Assembly: GCF_033242365.1 (NCBI RefSeq)
Contig: NZ_BTHK01000004.1
Location: 1-64,000, forward strand
Reading direction: 5' to 3'
DNA length: 64,000 nucleotides
Source: Lachnoanaerobaculum sanguinis
GTDB taxonomy: Bacteria; Bacillota; Clostridia; Lachnospirales; Lachnospiraceae
Shown here one piece after another: positions 49,144 to 58,852 of the stretch; the stretch's first letter is position 1; the number at the start of each line of letters is the position of its first letter. The notes under the pieces were generated by a model. That model was not told the origin of the DNA. It ran no database searches and was given only the letters and a program-made list of their open reading frames with translations. The translations under genes were made by a program, and so were the position numbers.

Positions 49144-50994
49144 CTAATCTATTTTTATATTTAAAATGTAACTCAATCTGTCTTCACCTCTTTGTTCCGA
49201 AGCATCAGGCAGATAAAAATTGCTCTTTAAATGTATATCCGTCAATGAATTCGGAGCGGTATCTATTTCATACTGTGTTATATTTGATATAAGATACAAT
49301 GTCTCCTTTTCTCCGTTGACTTCTATTTCTATTTCTTCATCTCCGTCAAGCTCACCCGGATACATTATCTCAAAGTGAATCTCACCGTTTTCTCCTGACA
49401 TCACATTAAGTTTAGCTTCTTCGTCGGTCCAACCGTCCGAATAATGCCCGTATACATTTTCAATCTTTATATTCTTTAGAAAATCCGTTACATCCTGATA
49501 TGAATTGTTTTTCAAATCTTCGGATAAAACTATCATATCATCATCGATCTGACCTATGGATCTGTAGCTTTCAATAAAGGTAACGATATCTTCTCTGATA
49601 TTTTGATCATAGGCTCTGAAAAACTCAAGTGAATCAAATTTACTGAGCTTAAAATCATTTTTTATTATATAAATTCTTTTATCGCTTAAGTCCTTACCAT
49701 ACTTATAATATGTTTCATCTGCCAGCGAATTTGCTCTGTTTTGACCTATGAAGATATATATATTATCATAATACCCTCTGTAATATACATCTGCCGCTAT
49801 CATGCAAAATGCCCATACGGAAAGTAACACTACCGCAGTAAATGATACATGGAAAAGCTTTCCCAGTGAGGCTTTTACTCTTTTACTTTTCAACCTCTTT
49901 ACTATGATACTTTTATCCACACCGTAAATATATGAGAACAATAAAAGCATAAATAAATACGGTGCATATACCCATCTCATCTCCACTCTTATAGTAACGG
50001 CGGATGACACCATACTTCCTATTATAAATCCTGTAAAAAGTAAAATATTTTTTATCCACGACAGTTCAATTTTTTTTCTGTATACCGCTATCGAATAAAT
50101 AAATTTTATTATAAAAGCAAATGCAGCCAATATTCCTATTATTATAACAAGCTTTAGCACCGTATTTACATTATGAAAATTTATTCCGTTAAGATGTTCA
50201 GGTCCCGTATTGATACCCAAGAGATATAAAATTTCAATTCTCATTGACAGGAAAAAGTCCGCAAGATTAAATGTCTCACTTACTTTTGAACCTCCGGTAC
50301 CTTCAGGTACAAACGACTTCAGTGCAAGAAGTCTTATAAGTGTTATCATTGCAAATAATGCTATAGATATTAAGACATTTAAAATTTTTCTTCTTTTCCC
50401 GACAATTGCCGCAAAAATAAGCATCGGCAAAAGAACCATAAATCTTTCATGTGTAAAGCAATTTAAGAAATAAAATCCACATGCATAATAAAAGTGAATA
50501 TTTTTTCCGTTATTGATATATAGATATAAAAAATATAACATCAGGAGTGCAAATACCAAAGCCATGGCCTCCATCACACCCAAAAACTGCCCTATATTAT
50601 AATATGAAAATCTGGATATCAAAAACATTGAAGCCAGTGTAAATGCCAAACCTCTTGACTTTGCCATACTTTTTGCAAAAAAGTAAACTCCTATTGCTAT
50701 AATTGCAGCTATAATTATATTTATAGGTACTATAAGTGAAATATTGTTTTTTAAAATACCCTGATATATCCATGCAACTATCCAGTATACCGGTCTGAAT
50801 TTTCTGGTTTGTTCAGGAAATACATATTTAAAAAACCCCACTCCTCTTCTGGTTGACCACATAAAGAGGTCGTCCTGATAGAGTCCTCTTATACTCATTC
50901 CTGCATTTATCACAAATGCAATGCCTATAAGAAGTATTGAAAGCAGAACATCTTTCAGATACTCATACTTTTCCTCAATTTTAATAATTGCCAT
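49144..50994 (-). CDS. GT-C-like membrane glycosyltransferase with C-terminal outside domain
   Basis: 616 residues. About 11-12 transmembrane helices up to about residue 410, with SIRGLYQDDLFMWSTRR after the first helix: acidic pair DD in the first outer loop, as in GT-C enzymes that use polyprenyl-phosphate sugars. Residues about 430-616 form a soluble beta-rich domain (for example GEIHFEIMYPGELDGDEEIEIEVNGEKETLYLISN). It probably transfers sugars from a GtrB-type lipid donor to the glycan outside. It is 8 nt downstream of a GT2 gene. The substrate is unknown. Confidence 0.72.
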   Translation of the reverse strand: MAIIKIEEKYEYLKDVLLSILLIGIAFVINAGMSIRGLYQDDLFMWSTRRGVGFFKYVFPEQTRKFRPVYWIVAWIYQGILKNNISLIVPINIIIAAIIAIGVYFFAKSMAKSRGLAFTLASMFLISRFSYYNIGQFLGVMEAMALVFALLMLYFLYLYINNGKNIHFYYACGFYFLNCFTHERFMVLLPMLIFAAIVGKRRKILNVLISIALFAMITLIRLLALKSFVPEGTGGSKVSETFNLADFFLSMRIEILYLLGINTGPEHLNGINFHNVNTVLKLVIIIGILAAFAFIIKFIYSIAVYRKKIELSWIKNILLFTGFIIGSMVSSAVTIRVEMRWVYAPYLFMLLLFSYIYGVDKSIIVKRLKSKRVKASLGKLFHVSFTAVVLLSVWAFCMIAADVYYRGYYDNIYIFIGQNRANSLADETYYKYGKDLSDKRIYIIKNDFKLSKFDSLEFFRAYDQNIREDIVTFIESYRSIGQIDDDMIVLSEDLKNNSYQDVTDFLKNIKIENVYGHYSDGWTDEEAKLNVMSGENGEIHFEIMYPGELDGDEEIEIEVNGEKETLYLISNITQYEIDTAPNSLTDIHLKSNFYLPDASEQRGEDRLSYILNIKID

Positions 50995-51002
50995 AAATCC
51001 TC

Positions 51003-51797
51003 CTAAAAGTAAGCATTGTATGAACTTTGATATATTTTCTTATAAATATCCGCAACCGGCTTCGGCAGTAAAGTATCAAACATTATACTTTCCTCCATCT
51101 GCCTTGAATTATCCATTATGCTTTTTTTAGTTGTAGCCTCGTCATGTATTCTATAGCAAATACCCGGTCTTTCAGACAACACAATTCTTCCTTCAAGTTT
51201 AGACAGCTTAAGAAGACACTCCCAGTCAAGTGCAAATTTAAGCTCCGATATAAATAAATCCTTGGGACAAAGTCTCTTATCATATGCACAGCTTGGTGCA
51301 ATTATAGGATTACCGAATGTGATTGCAAGTCTTTTTATAAAAGATATATTATTTAAAGCGTTTACTCTAAGAGGTAATCTGAGTATTTTTTTTACAATCT
51401 CCACCTTGCCGAATTGCTTTATCCTGCCGTTTTTTAATGTGATTGATGCTGTTGTAAAAAGAGTCATATCAGGATATTTTTTCTTATACTTAAGCAAATC
51501 TTTTGTATAGTTTTTTAAATAAATATCATCCTGATGTGCAATGGTTACAAGCTCGGTTTGTGCCGTATTATAGGCAAACTGCCAGTCAAATCCGATATTT
51601 GATACATTCTCAGGCTTCTTCTTATCATTTACAAACACTTCAATATTATATTTTTTTGCTATGTTATATATATAATCGTTCGGTGTGGATGTGGCAATCT
51701 TTATATCCAATTTTACAATCTGTGCCTTTAAAGATTTTATACAGCTTTCTAAATATGGTGATTCCTTATATGCGCAAATAACAAATGTATGTTTCAT
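51003..51797 (-). CDS. GT2-family glycosyltransferase
   Basis: 264 residues, a compact GT-A fold: HTFVICAYKESPYLESCIKSLKAQ, NIGFDWQFAYNTAQTELVTIAHQDDIYLKNYTKD (metal site as QDD), and FALDWECLLKLSKLEGRIVLSERPGICYRIHDEATTKKSI near the end. It has no membrane helix, so it should act on the cytoplasmic face. It is the first gene of the five-gene run to 45922, 8 nt before the GT-C-like gene. Confidence 0.88.
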   Translation of the reverse strand: MKHTFVICAYKESPYLESCIKSLKAQIVKLDIKIATSTPNDYIYNIAKKYNIEVFVNDKKKPENVSNIGFDWQFAYNTAQTELVTIAHQDDIYLKNYTKDLLKYKKKYPDMTLFTTASITLKNGRIKQFGKVEIVKKILRLPLRVNALNNISFIKRLAITFGNPIIAPSCAYDKRLCPKDLFISELKFALDWECLLKLSKLEGRIVLSERPGICYRIHDEATTKKSIMDNSRQMEESIMFDTLLPKPVADIYKKIYQSSYNAYF

Positions 51798-51882
51798 AAC
51801 TTCCCCGTCTTTGCTACTTTCTTTTTATAATGTCCTTTATTATACCATGAAAAGACAGCCATTGCATTATGTCGGGACATTT

Positions 51883-51921
51883 AAAAAATCCATGAAAAAG
51901 ATTTTGCTTCTTCATGGATTT
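51883..51921 (-). terminator. Terminator of the DUF5722 gene
   Basis: AAATCCATGAA (51886-51896) pairs with TTCATGGATTT (51911-51921); TTTTTAAATG follows on the minus strand. Confidence 0.82.
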
Positions 51922-51934
51922 AAATTAAAAGAAA

Positions 51935-53602
51935 TTATCTTCTGTTTTCCTGTGCCGCCCATCTGAAGTTCGGTACCAATTCCTGCCACTTACTTATACC
52001 TAAAATGCTCTTTGCAAAATCGGTATTGTCAAGAGTGTACTTTGACTTGTCAATATATCTGTATACTGTCCAAAGTTTTCTCTTTGATATAGCCTGAATT
52101 TCATCTCCTACATTCATGCTGCAGGTCCAAAGTCCGAATGAAAGTCCCTGTCTTACCTCAAGCGGTGCATCCACCTGACGGCTTAAGATATATGCCTCTA
52201 TATACGGGTTTGAATCTACAAGATAGTATGAGTATGCAAATGCCGCAGCCTGCTCATTTTCAAGATTTCCTCTTGTAGGATTTGTAGCTGTAAATCCTTC
52301 CTCTGTAAGCATAATATGTCTTACGGAACCATCATGCTTTTTAAGTGCATCCTGTGCAAAATAATCTGTAAGCTTATTTAAGTTTGCAAAGTTTATTACA
52401 GGAGAATCAAAGCTGTCCTTTATCCATCCTGTCTTTTGAGCATCATCCCAGAATTCCGGATCTGTCATAGGTGCAGGATATGGGTGATATGCAAGTCCCC
52501 AATCAATATCTCCATGCTCAAGCACAAGAGAATTGAAATTGTCTACTATCTGCTTTCCACCGTATTTATTCTTATTGTTTATCTCATTATTCCAGTTATA
52601 ATCAAGTGAATAGAATACTCTGTCTGTAGAAGAATTTGACTTGATTGCATTATAGAAAATTCTGAATGCCTTCTCATATTTTCTTGTATAACTTCTTACA
52701 TCCATATCACCGATATAATTCCACTGCTGGTTGTTAATCTCATTTCCTATAATCCAGTTGGATACCTTACCGTGTGCGGTATTTTTTCCGTTGTATCTTT
52801 CCGCAAGGAATGATGCTATAGCCTCAGTGGTCTCAGTGCCCTCTTTTGAAGACGCATTGAACATATAGTAGAATATGCTGTCTCTTCTCGGCATATTCGG
52901 ATACATAAGCTCAGGATGAGCCTCATTATAACCGTTCAAAATAATAGCTGTAACAGTCATATCTTTTCCCGAGAAAGCACTTATTGTCTTATCATAGCTT
53001 TCTATAAGTGCCTTATTGAAATGATATGTCTTGCCGTTATAATTGTAATCTATACCGCTTCCTAAAATCTGGTTGAAAGCAATATTTGTAGATGCATGCT
53101 TTACACCGAGGTTAAATGCATCATCAAGCATCTTAAGCTCTATCTGCAAACCTTTCTTTGATGCCTGTGCCTTGTACGCATCAGTATTTGCCGCAACCGC
53201 CTCCGGATTTGTAATATATTTAAGTGAACTTACCTGAACATATTTCGATCCGTCAAAAACAGCAACCGCATAACTATTGTACAATCTGCTGTTTTCACTG
53301 CCTTTATTAAGCTGATATGATTTTGTAACATTACCTGCACTTACCTTTTCAAGGTAGTCGGTTCTGTTTCCGATTCCTTCCTCATACGGCTGTAATTCAA
53401 AAAGATAAAAATTACCGTCGGTACCTGCCATATCACCCGAGTTATTCATAGTGATATCTACTGTAGACTTATTTTCTCCTATCACAACCGATTCAATATT
53501 TGATGTTGCACTAAGAGCATATGCATTACTATGTAATCCGAGTCCAAGCATTGTTACTATAGCTAATGCAGATGCAAGTTTTATTAAATTATTTCTCTTC
53601 AT
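51935..53602 (-). CDS. Secreted DUF5722 protein, glycoside-hydrolase-like TIM barrel
   Basis: 555 residues. Signal peptide (KRNNLIKLASALAIVTMLGLGLHSNAYA, cleavage near residue 29), a beta-sandwich-like N-terminal domain (about 30-150) and a long (alpha/beta)8-type domain. In the latter, WIIGNEINNQQWNY and MLTEEGFTATNP put two Glu residues where clan-A glycosidases have the acid/base (NE after strand 4) and the nucleophile (E after strand 7). LAYHPYPAPM and FNQILGSGIDYNYNGKTY are also DUF5722-like. It is likely to act on an outside glycan, possibly the one made by this locus. CCTTCTTTATATA-side ribosome site GGAGGCAAG precedes the start. Confidence 0.85.
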   Translation of the reverse strand: MKRNNLIKLASALAIVTMLGLGLHSNAYALSATSNIESVVIGENKSTVDITMNNSGDMAGTDGNFYLFELQPYEEGIGNRTDYLEKVSAGNVTKSYQLNKGSENSRLYNSYAVAVFDGSKYVQVSSLKYITNPEAVAANTDAYKAQASKKGLQIELKMLDDAFNLGVKHASTNIAFNQILGSGIDYNYNGKTYHFNKALIESYDKTISAFSGKDMTVTAIILNGYNEAHPELMYPNMPRRDSIFYYMFNASSKEGTETTEAIASFLAERYNGKNTAHGKVSNWIIGNEINNQQWNYIGDMDVRSYTRKYEKAFRIFYNAIKSNSSTDRVFYSLDYNWNNEINNKNKYGGKQIVDNFNSLVLEHGDIDWGLAYHPYPAPMTDPEFWDDAQKTGWIKDSFDSPVINFANLNKLTDYFAQDALKKHDGSVRHIMLTEEGFTATNPTRGNLENEQAAAFAYSYYLVDSNPYIEAYILSRQVDAPLEVRQGLSFGLWTCSMNVGDEIQAISKRKLWTVYRYIDKSKYTLDNTDFAKSILGISKWQELVPNFRWAAQENRR

Positions 53603-53704
53603 CTTGCCTCCTTCTTTATATATTATAACTTATTTACAAAAAAGCTTTGTTAATTTTTTTTTACATTTTTGTTATATCGTAAGTAAGTCTGTTTGCCCTT
53701 TTTA

Positions 53705-55387
53705 TTACAGTCTTATACATACTGTACTGAATATTTTCAGCAAAGATATGGCATTTATAAGTATAAACAGGAATATAATATTTCTCTTTGTCTCATCCTT
53801 TATCACTATCTTATTATTCCTGCATATCATAAGCAGAGGCAGTAGTATCGGAATAAAATATCTTCCGCTCACACCTTCTATAAATTCGGAACTTATCGGA
53901 GTCCATGCAATAAGCATTGATAAAAGCACCAAAAATACTACAAAAAATATACTGATACCTGTAAGCACCCTTTCTTTTACCAACAGCTGCTTTTCTTTCG
54001 CCTCCCCGAAAACAGAAAATATCATTCCTATATTAAGTACTAAAAATCCTATATACGGAATACCTACCACATCGTCCGCATGTCCGAGATATGCTCCGAA
54101 CATTGTTTTATGATAATATTCAAGTTGCAAAAGCAATGTATTGTAAAACAGCTTTACGGCCTTTAATTTGTTGTGCAATAAATAACCTATGGTGTAGCTC
54201 TCCTCGCCTGCCCACTCAAGGCTTGAAGTAGTGCTTGTGGAATATCCCACAACTGTAGCTCTGTTTACCAGATACATTGCAAATACCCATGACAATAGCA
54301 CAACTACCGCAGATGCAAGAAAAAAAGCTATATTTTCTTTTTTTATCTTGGCGTCCACCTTACCTCTGAACTTAAACTTATACAACGGTATACTGAAAAG
54401 CAACAAAAGCATAGGGAAGTAAACCATTTTACATGGTAAAACAAGTCCTGCAATAAGAGAAACTATGACCAGATCTTTTATATCAAAGTCCTTTTTTTCA
54501 TGTGCAAGATAAAATACATAGGACGCAAAAAAAATCATGCTTGAAATCATAACCGCATCATAGGAATATGAAGCCGCCAGTTCAATTGTGGTAGGAAGAA
54601 GGCTGACTAAAAAAATAAATTCTTTAAATCTTGGCAGGAAATATATTCCGAGAGTGCCCAATAATATAAATAGAATCAGATTTGCCGTTCTTCCAAACAG
54701 TACAAGATAAATGCTGTTAAGCCCCATTATTCGGGCTACAGTGATACCTGTTGCAGGTAAAAAATATACACTCGGTATGGTATTTACAGGCGCGTGTAGC
54801 GACTGGGCCTTTTCATAATCTTTGCCGCCAAAACTGATATAATTATCAGTGCCGCGAATATTCCCCTCTCCATAAAAAACCTTGTAAGATGTTTCTTCAA
54901 GTTTGCTTGAAATAATTTTCCCATGACTTCCCTCCTCAGGTATTAAAACTTTCTCTTCTTCACTTTTACTTTTATCAAAAGTGTACTCTCCGTCCACATC
55001 TTCCAGCCAAAGATCTTGAGCCCTGATTATCACATGGCCGTCTTTAACTGTTGCCTGCTTTCCAAGCATCTTATTTGATATTTTATAAGCCGATATAAAA
55101 TGTGCTATTTCATCAGGTGCAGACATGGCAGGAAAAACATACATATATCCAAGTCCGAATATAAGCATTACAATCGGATATATCTTAACTATACTGAATT
55201 TTGTTATATTCAAATATATTCCCGATACTATTAACAGCAAAAGAGCTGCCACAGATAATATAATATAGCTCTTACTTAAAAAGTAATCACTTGTATGTGA
55301 TACTCCCAAGTTTACATATAAGCTTTGAATATAAGCAATCACAATAAATCCTGCTATGCAACCAAATAAACAGATGACTTTTTTCAT
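53705..55387 (-). CDS. DUF2142 membrane protein, probable glycan-locus GT-C-like enzyme
   Basis: 560 residues, about 12-13 hydrophobic segments. The DUF2142 marker is MSAPDEIAHFISAYKI near 110, an outer loop with APDE-H, followed by a large outer loop of about 110 residues (to LHAPVNTIPSVYFLPATG) before the next helix. DUF2142 proteins lie in surface polysaccharide loci and are thought to be GT-C-type transferases. The context fits: it precedes the DUF5722 gene by 102 nt. Acceptor and donor are unknown. Confidence 0.85.
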   Translation of the reverse strand: MKKVICLFGCIAGFIVIAYIQSLYVNLGVSHTSDYFLSKSYIILSVAALLLLIVSGIYLNITKFSIVKIYPIVMLIFGLGYMYVFPAMSAPDEIAHFISAYKISNKMLGKQATVKDGHVIIRAQDLWLEDVDGEYTFDKSKSEEEKVLIPEEGSHGKIISSKLEETSYKVFYGEGNIRGTDNYISFGGKDYEKAQSLHAPVNTIPSVYFLPATGITVARIMGLNSIYLVLFGRTANLILFILLGTLGIYFLPRFKEFIFLVSLLPTTIELAASYSYDAVMISSMIFFASYVFYLAHEKKDFDIKDLVIVSLIAGLVLPCKMVYFPMLLLLFSIPLYKFKFRGKVDAKIKKENIAFFLASAVVVLLSWVFAMYLVNRATVVGYSTSTTSSLEWAGEESYTIGYLLHNKLKAVKLFYNTLLLQLEYYHKTMFGAYLGHADDVVGIPYIGFLVLNIGMIFSVFGEAKEKQLLVKERVLTGISIFFVVFLVLLSMLIAWTPISSEFIEGVSGRYFIPILLPLLMICRNNKIVIKDETKRNIIFLFILINAISLLKIFSTVCIRL

Positions 55388-55464
55388 AAACTCTCCAAAT
55401 AATGCTTGTACTTTTTATAAATAGATATTACACTGTAATTACTACTATTGTAAAGGAGGTTATT

Positions 55465-56028
55465 ATGGCAGGTTTAAAAAAGTTAATGTTTTGGGCAACT
55501 GTTGCAGGTGCTGCGGCAGCCGGAGTGTCATATATACTGAAGTATAAAGAATATCAAAGAGAATTGGAGGGCGAATTCAAAGATTTTGAAGACGAACTTT
55601 CAGATTATAAAACAGAAGATGCTACCGCAAACAGAAAGTATACGGCATTAAAGTCTACAACAGATGAATTCGTTACGGCGGCAAAGGACACCGCAAACAG
55701 TGCAAAGGGCATGGCAAATGCGGCTAAGGAAATGTTAAAGGATGTGGCAAACATTATTACAGATAATGTTTCTGCTGCCGGTGATGTGGCAAAGGACAAT
55801 GCTAAGCCTTTGTTTGAAAAAGCTAAATCAAGCGTTGAGCCTGTAGTTGACAAGGCTAAAAAACAGCTGGATAAATTCGGAAAAGATGCCAAAAAATCCG
55901 ATATAGTTGAAAACGACCTTGATTCCGATGTGGAAGTTGAATTCTATGAGATGGACTCCGACGAGGACAAAAAAGACTTGGCACAAAAGATTGATGATAT
56001 TTTAGAGAGCAGTAAAGATAATAAATAA
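55465..56028 (+). CDS. YtxH-like membrane-anchored helical protein
   Basis: 187 residues from the ATG at 55465 (AAAGGAGGT upstream). A short hydrophobic N-terminal segment (KKLMFWATVAGAAAAGVSYIL) is followed by a long charged helix with repeating Ala/Lys/Asp patterns (TAAKDTANSAKGMANAAKEMLKDVANIITDNVSAAGDVAKDNAKP), like YtxH/LEA-type proteins, and a very acidic tail (VENDLDSDVEVEFYEMDSDEDKKD). Such proteins are often linked to stress or the envelope; no precise role is known. Divergent from the DUF2142 gene. Confidence 0.7.
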   Translation: MAGLKKLMFWATVAGAAAAGVSYILKYKEYQRELEGEFKDFEDELSDYKTEDATANRKYTALKSTTDEFVTAAKDTANSAKGMANAAKEMLKDVANIITDNVSAAGDVAKDNAKPLFEKAKSSVEPVVDKAKKQLDKFGKDAKKSDIVENDLDSDVEVEFYEMDSDEDKKDLAQKIDDILESSKDNK

Positions 56029-56052
56029 AAAGAGGCCTTGGGCCTCTTTTTT
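56027..56052. terminator. Bidirectional terminator between the YtxH-like gene and citrate synthase
   Basis: AAAAAGAGGCC and GGCCTCTTTTTT form a tight 9-11-bp stem with a 3-nt loop; T-runs exist on both strands and the end overlaps the citrate synthase stop codon. Confidence 0.88.
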
Positions 56053-57397
56053 ATCTGTCCTTAAAAGGTGTATATTCTTTCAATTCTCCCACATACTTTG
56101 TTGCAGGTCTCATTATTCTACCGTCATAAAGCTTGTTTTCCACATTGTGAGCAACCCAGCCTATATTTCTTGATATAACAAATAAAGGTGTATAAAGATC
56201 TTCAGGAATACCAAGCATATTGTATGCAAATCCTGAATAAAGGTCTACATTTGAAGAAATAGTTGTTCCCTTTCTCTCAAATACCACCTTCTTTACTGTC
56301 TTTTCAAACTCCTCATAGAAATGATACTCGTCCAGTCTGTCCTTATCTTTTGCTACCGTCTCACAGTACTCTCTTAAAAGCTCCGCTCTAGGGTCTGTGA
56401 TAGTATATACCGCATGGCCGAATCCGTATACAAGTCCGCTGCAATCAAAGAAGTCTTTATCAAGCAGTCTGTTTACGATATTTCTTATCTTCTTCTCGTC
56501 TGTGGTTATACCTATTTCATCCTTTATCGCCTTCATCATCTGTACAACGGAAATATTTGCACCGCCATGCTTAGGTCCTTTTAACGATCCTATGGACGCC
56601 GCTATAGTTGAATAGATATCCGTACCTGTGGATGAAACCACTACATTGGTAAATGTAGAGTTGTTACCGCCGCCATGGTCTGCATGAAGGATAAGTATTG
56701 TATCAAGAAGAGCCGCCTCATTCTTTGAAAACTTCTGATCTACTCTTAGCATCTGCAATATATTCTCAGCCATTGAAAGCTTCTCATCAGGATAATGTAT
56801 TATCAAACTGTCATTATAAAAATAATGTCTCTTTGCCTGATATGCATAGCACATAATTACAGGAAGTGATGCAGATATTCTAATACCTTTTACAAGAGTG
56901 GAATATACGTCCACATTGTCAGGTTCTTCATCATAGTTGTATAGAGTAAGTACAGCATTTTGAAGCACATTCATCAAATTTTTTCCGGGATTTCTAAGAA
57001 GTACACTCTCAAAAAAGTTGCTTGGCAGTGTATACATACTTCTGAATACCTTTGAGAAATTGTCAAGTTCCACTTTATTTGGTAAAAATCCGAATAAAAG
57101 CAAGAACATTACTTCCTCATATCCTCTTGTGGACTTTGCACTTCCGTCTACAAGATCGTTTAGGCTGTAACCTCTGTAGTATAACTTGCCGTCTACATTG
57201 GTTTTTACACCGTCTATTATATCATAGCCCACTACATCGGATACTTTTGTAAGACCTACTCTTACTCCTGTACCGTCTTCGTTTCTGAGACCTTTTTTTA
57301 CATTGAATTCACTGAAAAGACCGTTCTTTATTTCATTATAATTTTGGCTCTTTCCGAATTCCTGTGCCAAAAAGCTGTCAATATAATTATCCTTCAT
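56051..57397 (-). CDS. gltA: Citrate/2-methylcitrate synthase
   Basis: 448 residues. Condenses acetyl-CoA with oxaloacetate (or possibly propionyl-CoA). All key regions are present: ILHADHGGGNNSTF (first His), GPKHGGANISVVQMM (second catalytic His), GFGHAVYTITDPRAELL and the catalytic Asp in SSNVDLYSGFAYNMLGIP. The type is the clostridial form with an extended N-terminus (about 60 residues before YYRGYSLNDLV). It is separated by 1 nt from the cytidylate kinase-like gene and is the last gene of a run that begins with an ABC transporter; no aconitase or isocitrate dehydrogenase is present nearby. Confidence 0.94.
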   Translation of the reverse strand: MKDNYIDSFLAQEFGKSQNYNEIKNGLFSEFNVKKGLRNEDGTGVRVGLTKVSDVVGYDIIDGVKTNVDGKLYYRGYSLNDLVDGSAKSTRGYEEVMFLLLFGFLPNKVELDNFSKVFRSMYTLPSNFFESVLLRNPGKNLMNVLQNAVLTLYNYDEEPDNVDVYSTLVKGIRISASLPVIMCYAYQAKRHYFYNDSLIIHYPDEKLSMAENILQMLRVDQKFSKNEAALLDTILILHADHGGGNNSTFTNVVVSSTGTDIYSTIAASIGSLKGPKHGGANISVVQMMKAIKDEIGITTDEKKIRNIVNRLLDKDFFDCSGLVYGFGHAVYTITDPRAELLREYCETVAKDKDRLDEYHFYEEFEKTVKKVVFERKGTTISSNVDLYSGFAYNMLGIPEDLYTPLFVISRNIGWVAHNVENKLYDGRIMRPATKYVGELKEYTPFKDR

Positions 57398-57398
57398 T

Positions 57399-58031
57399 CT
57401 ATAACTTACCTCTGATTTTCAAGTATTCCAGTATCAAATCCACACCCTGTTCAAGTGTAATCTTTGATGTATTAAGCGGAAGATCGTAATGTGTCATATC
57501 ATCCCATTCTTCGCCTGTATAATACTTGTAATACTCTTTCCTTATTCTATTGTTTCTTTGCACTCTTCTGAGCGCTTCCTTGGCATCAACTCCGTCAACT
57601 TCCATTACTCTGTCAACTTTCTTTGACAAATCGGCATATACAAAAAGTGAAATAAAATCATCTTCTCCTGCCGAACTGAGTACAAAATCCGCACATCTTC
57701 CTATAAGTATGCAGGATTCGCTTGCTACCAACTCTCTTATAACTTCGCTTTCAAATCTGAAAAGATTGTCGGGTGAAACGATATCGTCTCCTATTGACGG
57801 CTTATTATTTGCATTTTTTATTCCGCCTATTATTCTTTGTAGAATATTATGCCCCGGTCTTTCGTCATTCATTCTGAAATATTGTTCTGCTACAGCTGAA
57901 TGTTCTGACGCCATTTTTATTATTTCATCATCATAATACGGTATTCCAAGTTTCTCTGAAAGCTGCTGTCCTATTATTCTTCCACCGCTTCCATATTCTC
58001 TGTTTATGGTGATAATAAGTTTCTTATCCAT
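57399..58031 (-). CDS. Cytidylate kinase-like family protein
   Basis: 210 residues with a P-loop kinase fold: ITINREYGSGGRIIGQQLSEKLGIPYYDDEII, in which GSGGRIIG replaces the normal Walker A GKST, then CILIGRCADFVLSS and a lid-like region (RVQRNNRIRKEYYKYYTGEEWDDMTHYDLPLNTSKI). This is the AAA_26/cytidylate kinase-like group, distinct from true Cmk. The substrate is unknown. It lies between the ABC transporter genes (22 nt) and citrate synthase (1 nt), so all are probably expressed together. Confidence 0.88.
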   Translation of the reverse strand: MDKKLIITINREYGSGGRIIGQQLSEKLGIPYYDDEIIKMASEHSAVAEQYFRMNDERPGHNILQRIIGGIKNANNKPSIGDDIVSPDNLFRFESEVIRELVASESCILIGRCADFVLSSAGEDDFISLFVYADLSKKVDRVMEVDGVDAKEALRRVQRNNRIRKEYYKYYTGEEWDDMTHYDLPLNTSKITLEQGVDLILEYLKIRGKL

Positions 58032-58053
58032 AGTCCCCTCCTATTTGAATTCA

Positions 58054-58851
58054 CTAATTGGCCAACATCATTCTGTCATTGGCAAACTCACCGCCGCTTG
58101 CCTCTTCAAATTTTCTTAAAAGGTCTTCAACCTTAAGTTTCTTCTTTTCCTCACCGCTTACATCATAGATCACTCTGCCCGAATGCATCATTATAAGTCT
58201 GTTACCTATATTAAGGGCATCCTTCATATTATGAGTTACCATCATTGCGGTAAGATTTTGCTCAGCCACAATTTGCTCTGTAAGATCAAGAACCGTCTTT
58301 GCAGTCTGCGGATCAAGTGCCGCCGTATGCTCATCTAAAAGTAATAGCTTAGGCTTTTTTAGTGTAGCCATCAAAAGTGTCAGCGCCTGTCTTTGTCCTC
58401 CCGATAAGAGTCCTACCTTTGATGTCATTCTGGTTTGAAGTCCAAGTCCGAGTTTTGCAAGTATTTCCTTGTAAAGCTCTTTTTCGCTCTTTTTAATTCC
58501 CCAGGATAAACCTCTTTTTTCTCCTCTTCTGAAAGCAAGTGCAAGGTTTTCATCTATCTGCATTCCTGCACTGGTTCCCATCATAGGATCCTGAAAAACT
58601 CTTCCGATATACTTCGCTCTCTTATGCTCAGGCATTCTTGATATATCAACACCGTCTATTATAATCTGACCGCCGTCAATGGGATATACACCTGCGATCA
58701 TATTAAGCATCGTTGACTTACCTGCACCGTTTCCTCCGATTATGGTTACAAAGTCTCCCGGATTCAACTTGAGTGATAATTTATTTAAAGCTTTCTTTTC
58801 GTTTATTGTACCTATGTTGAAGGTTTTACTGACATTTATAATCTCTAACAT
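58054..58851 (-). CDS. ABC transporter ATP-binding protein (TrpXYZ-type importer)
   Basis: 265 residues with Walker A IGGNGAGKST (about 38-47), Q-loop RVFQDP, signature LLSGGQRQ, Walker B KLLLLDEHTAALD and H-loop VTHN. With the permease and lipoprotein upstream it makes an importer of the class often described as tryptophan/tyrosine (TrpXYZ-like) uptake. It overlaps none of its neighbours, with a 1-nt gap to the permease gene. It energises transport at the inner side of the membrane. Confidence 0.92.
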   Translation of the reverse strand: MLEIINVSKTFNIGTINEKKALNKLSLKLNPGDFVTIIGGNGAGKSTMLNMIAGVYPIDGGQIIIDGVDISRMPEHKRAKYIGRVFQDPMMGTSAGMQIDENLALAFRRGEKRGLSWGIKKSEKELYKEILAKLGLGLQTRMTSKVGLLSGGQRQALTLLMATLKKPKLLLLDEHTAALDPQTAKTVLDLTEQIVAEQNLTAMMVTHNMKDALNIGNRLIMMHSGRVIYDVSGEEKKKLKVEDLLRKFEEASGGEFANDRMMLAN

Positions 58852-58852
58852 C

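Noticed and set aside
53451..54113. 220-codon plus-strand frame across the DUF5722/DUF2142 gap
   Set aside because: Spans the start of one gene and the end of another on the opposite strand; hydrophobic runs are reversed membrane codons.
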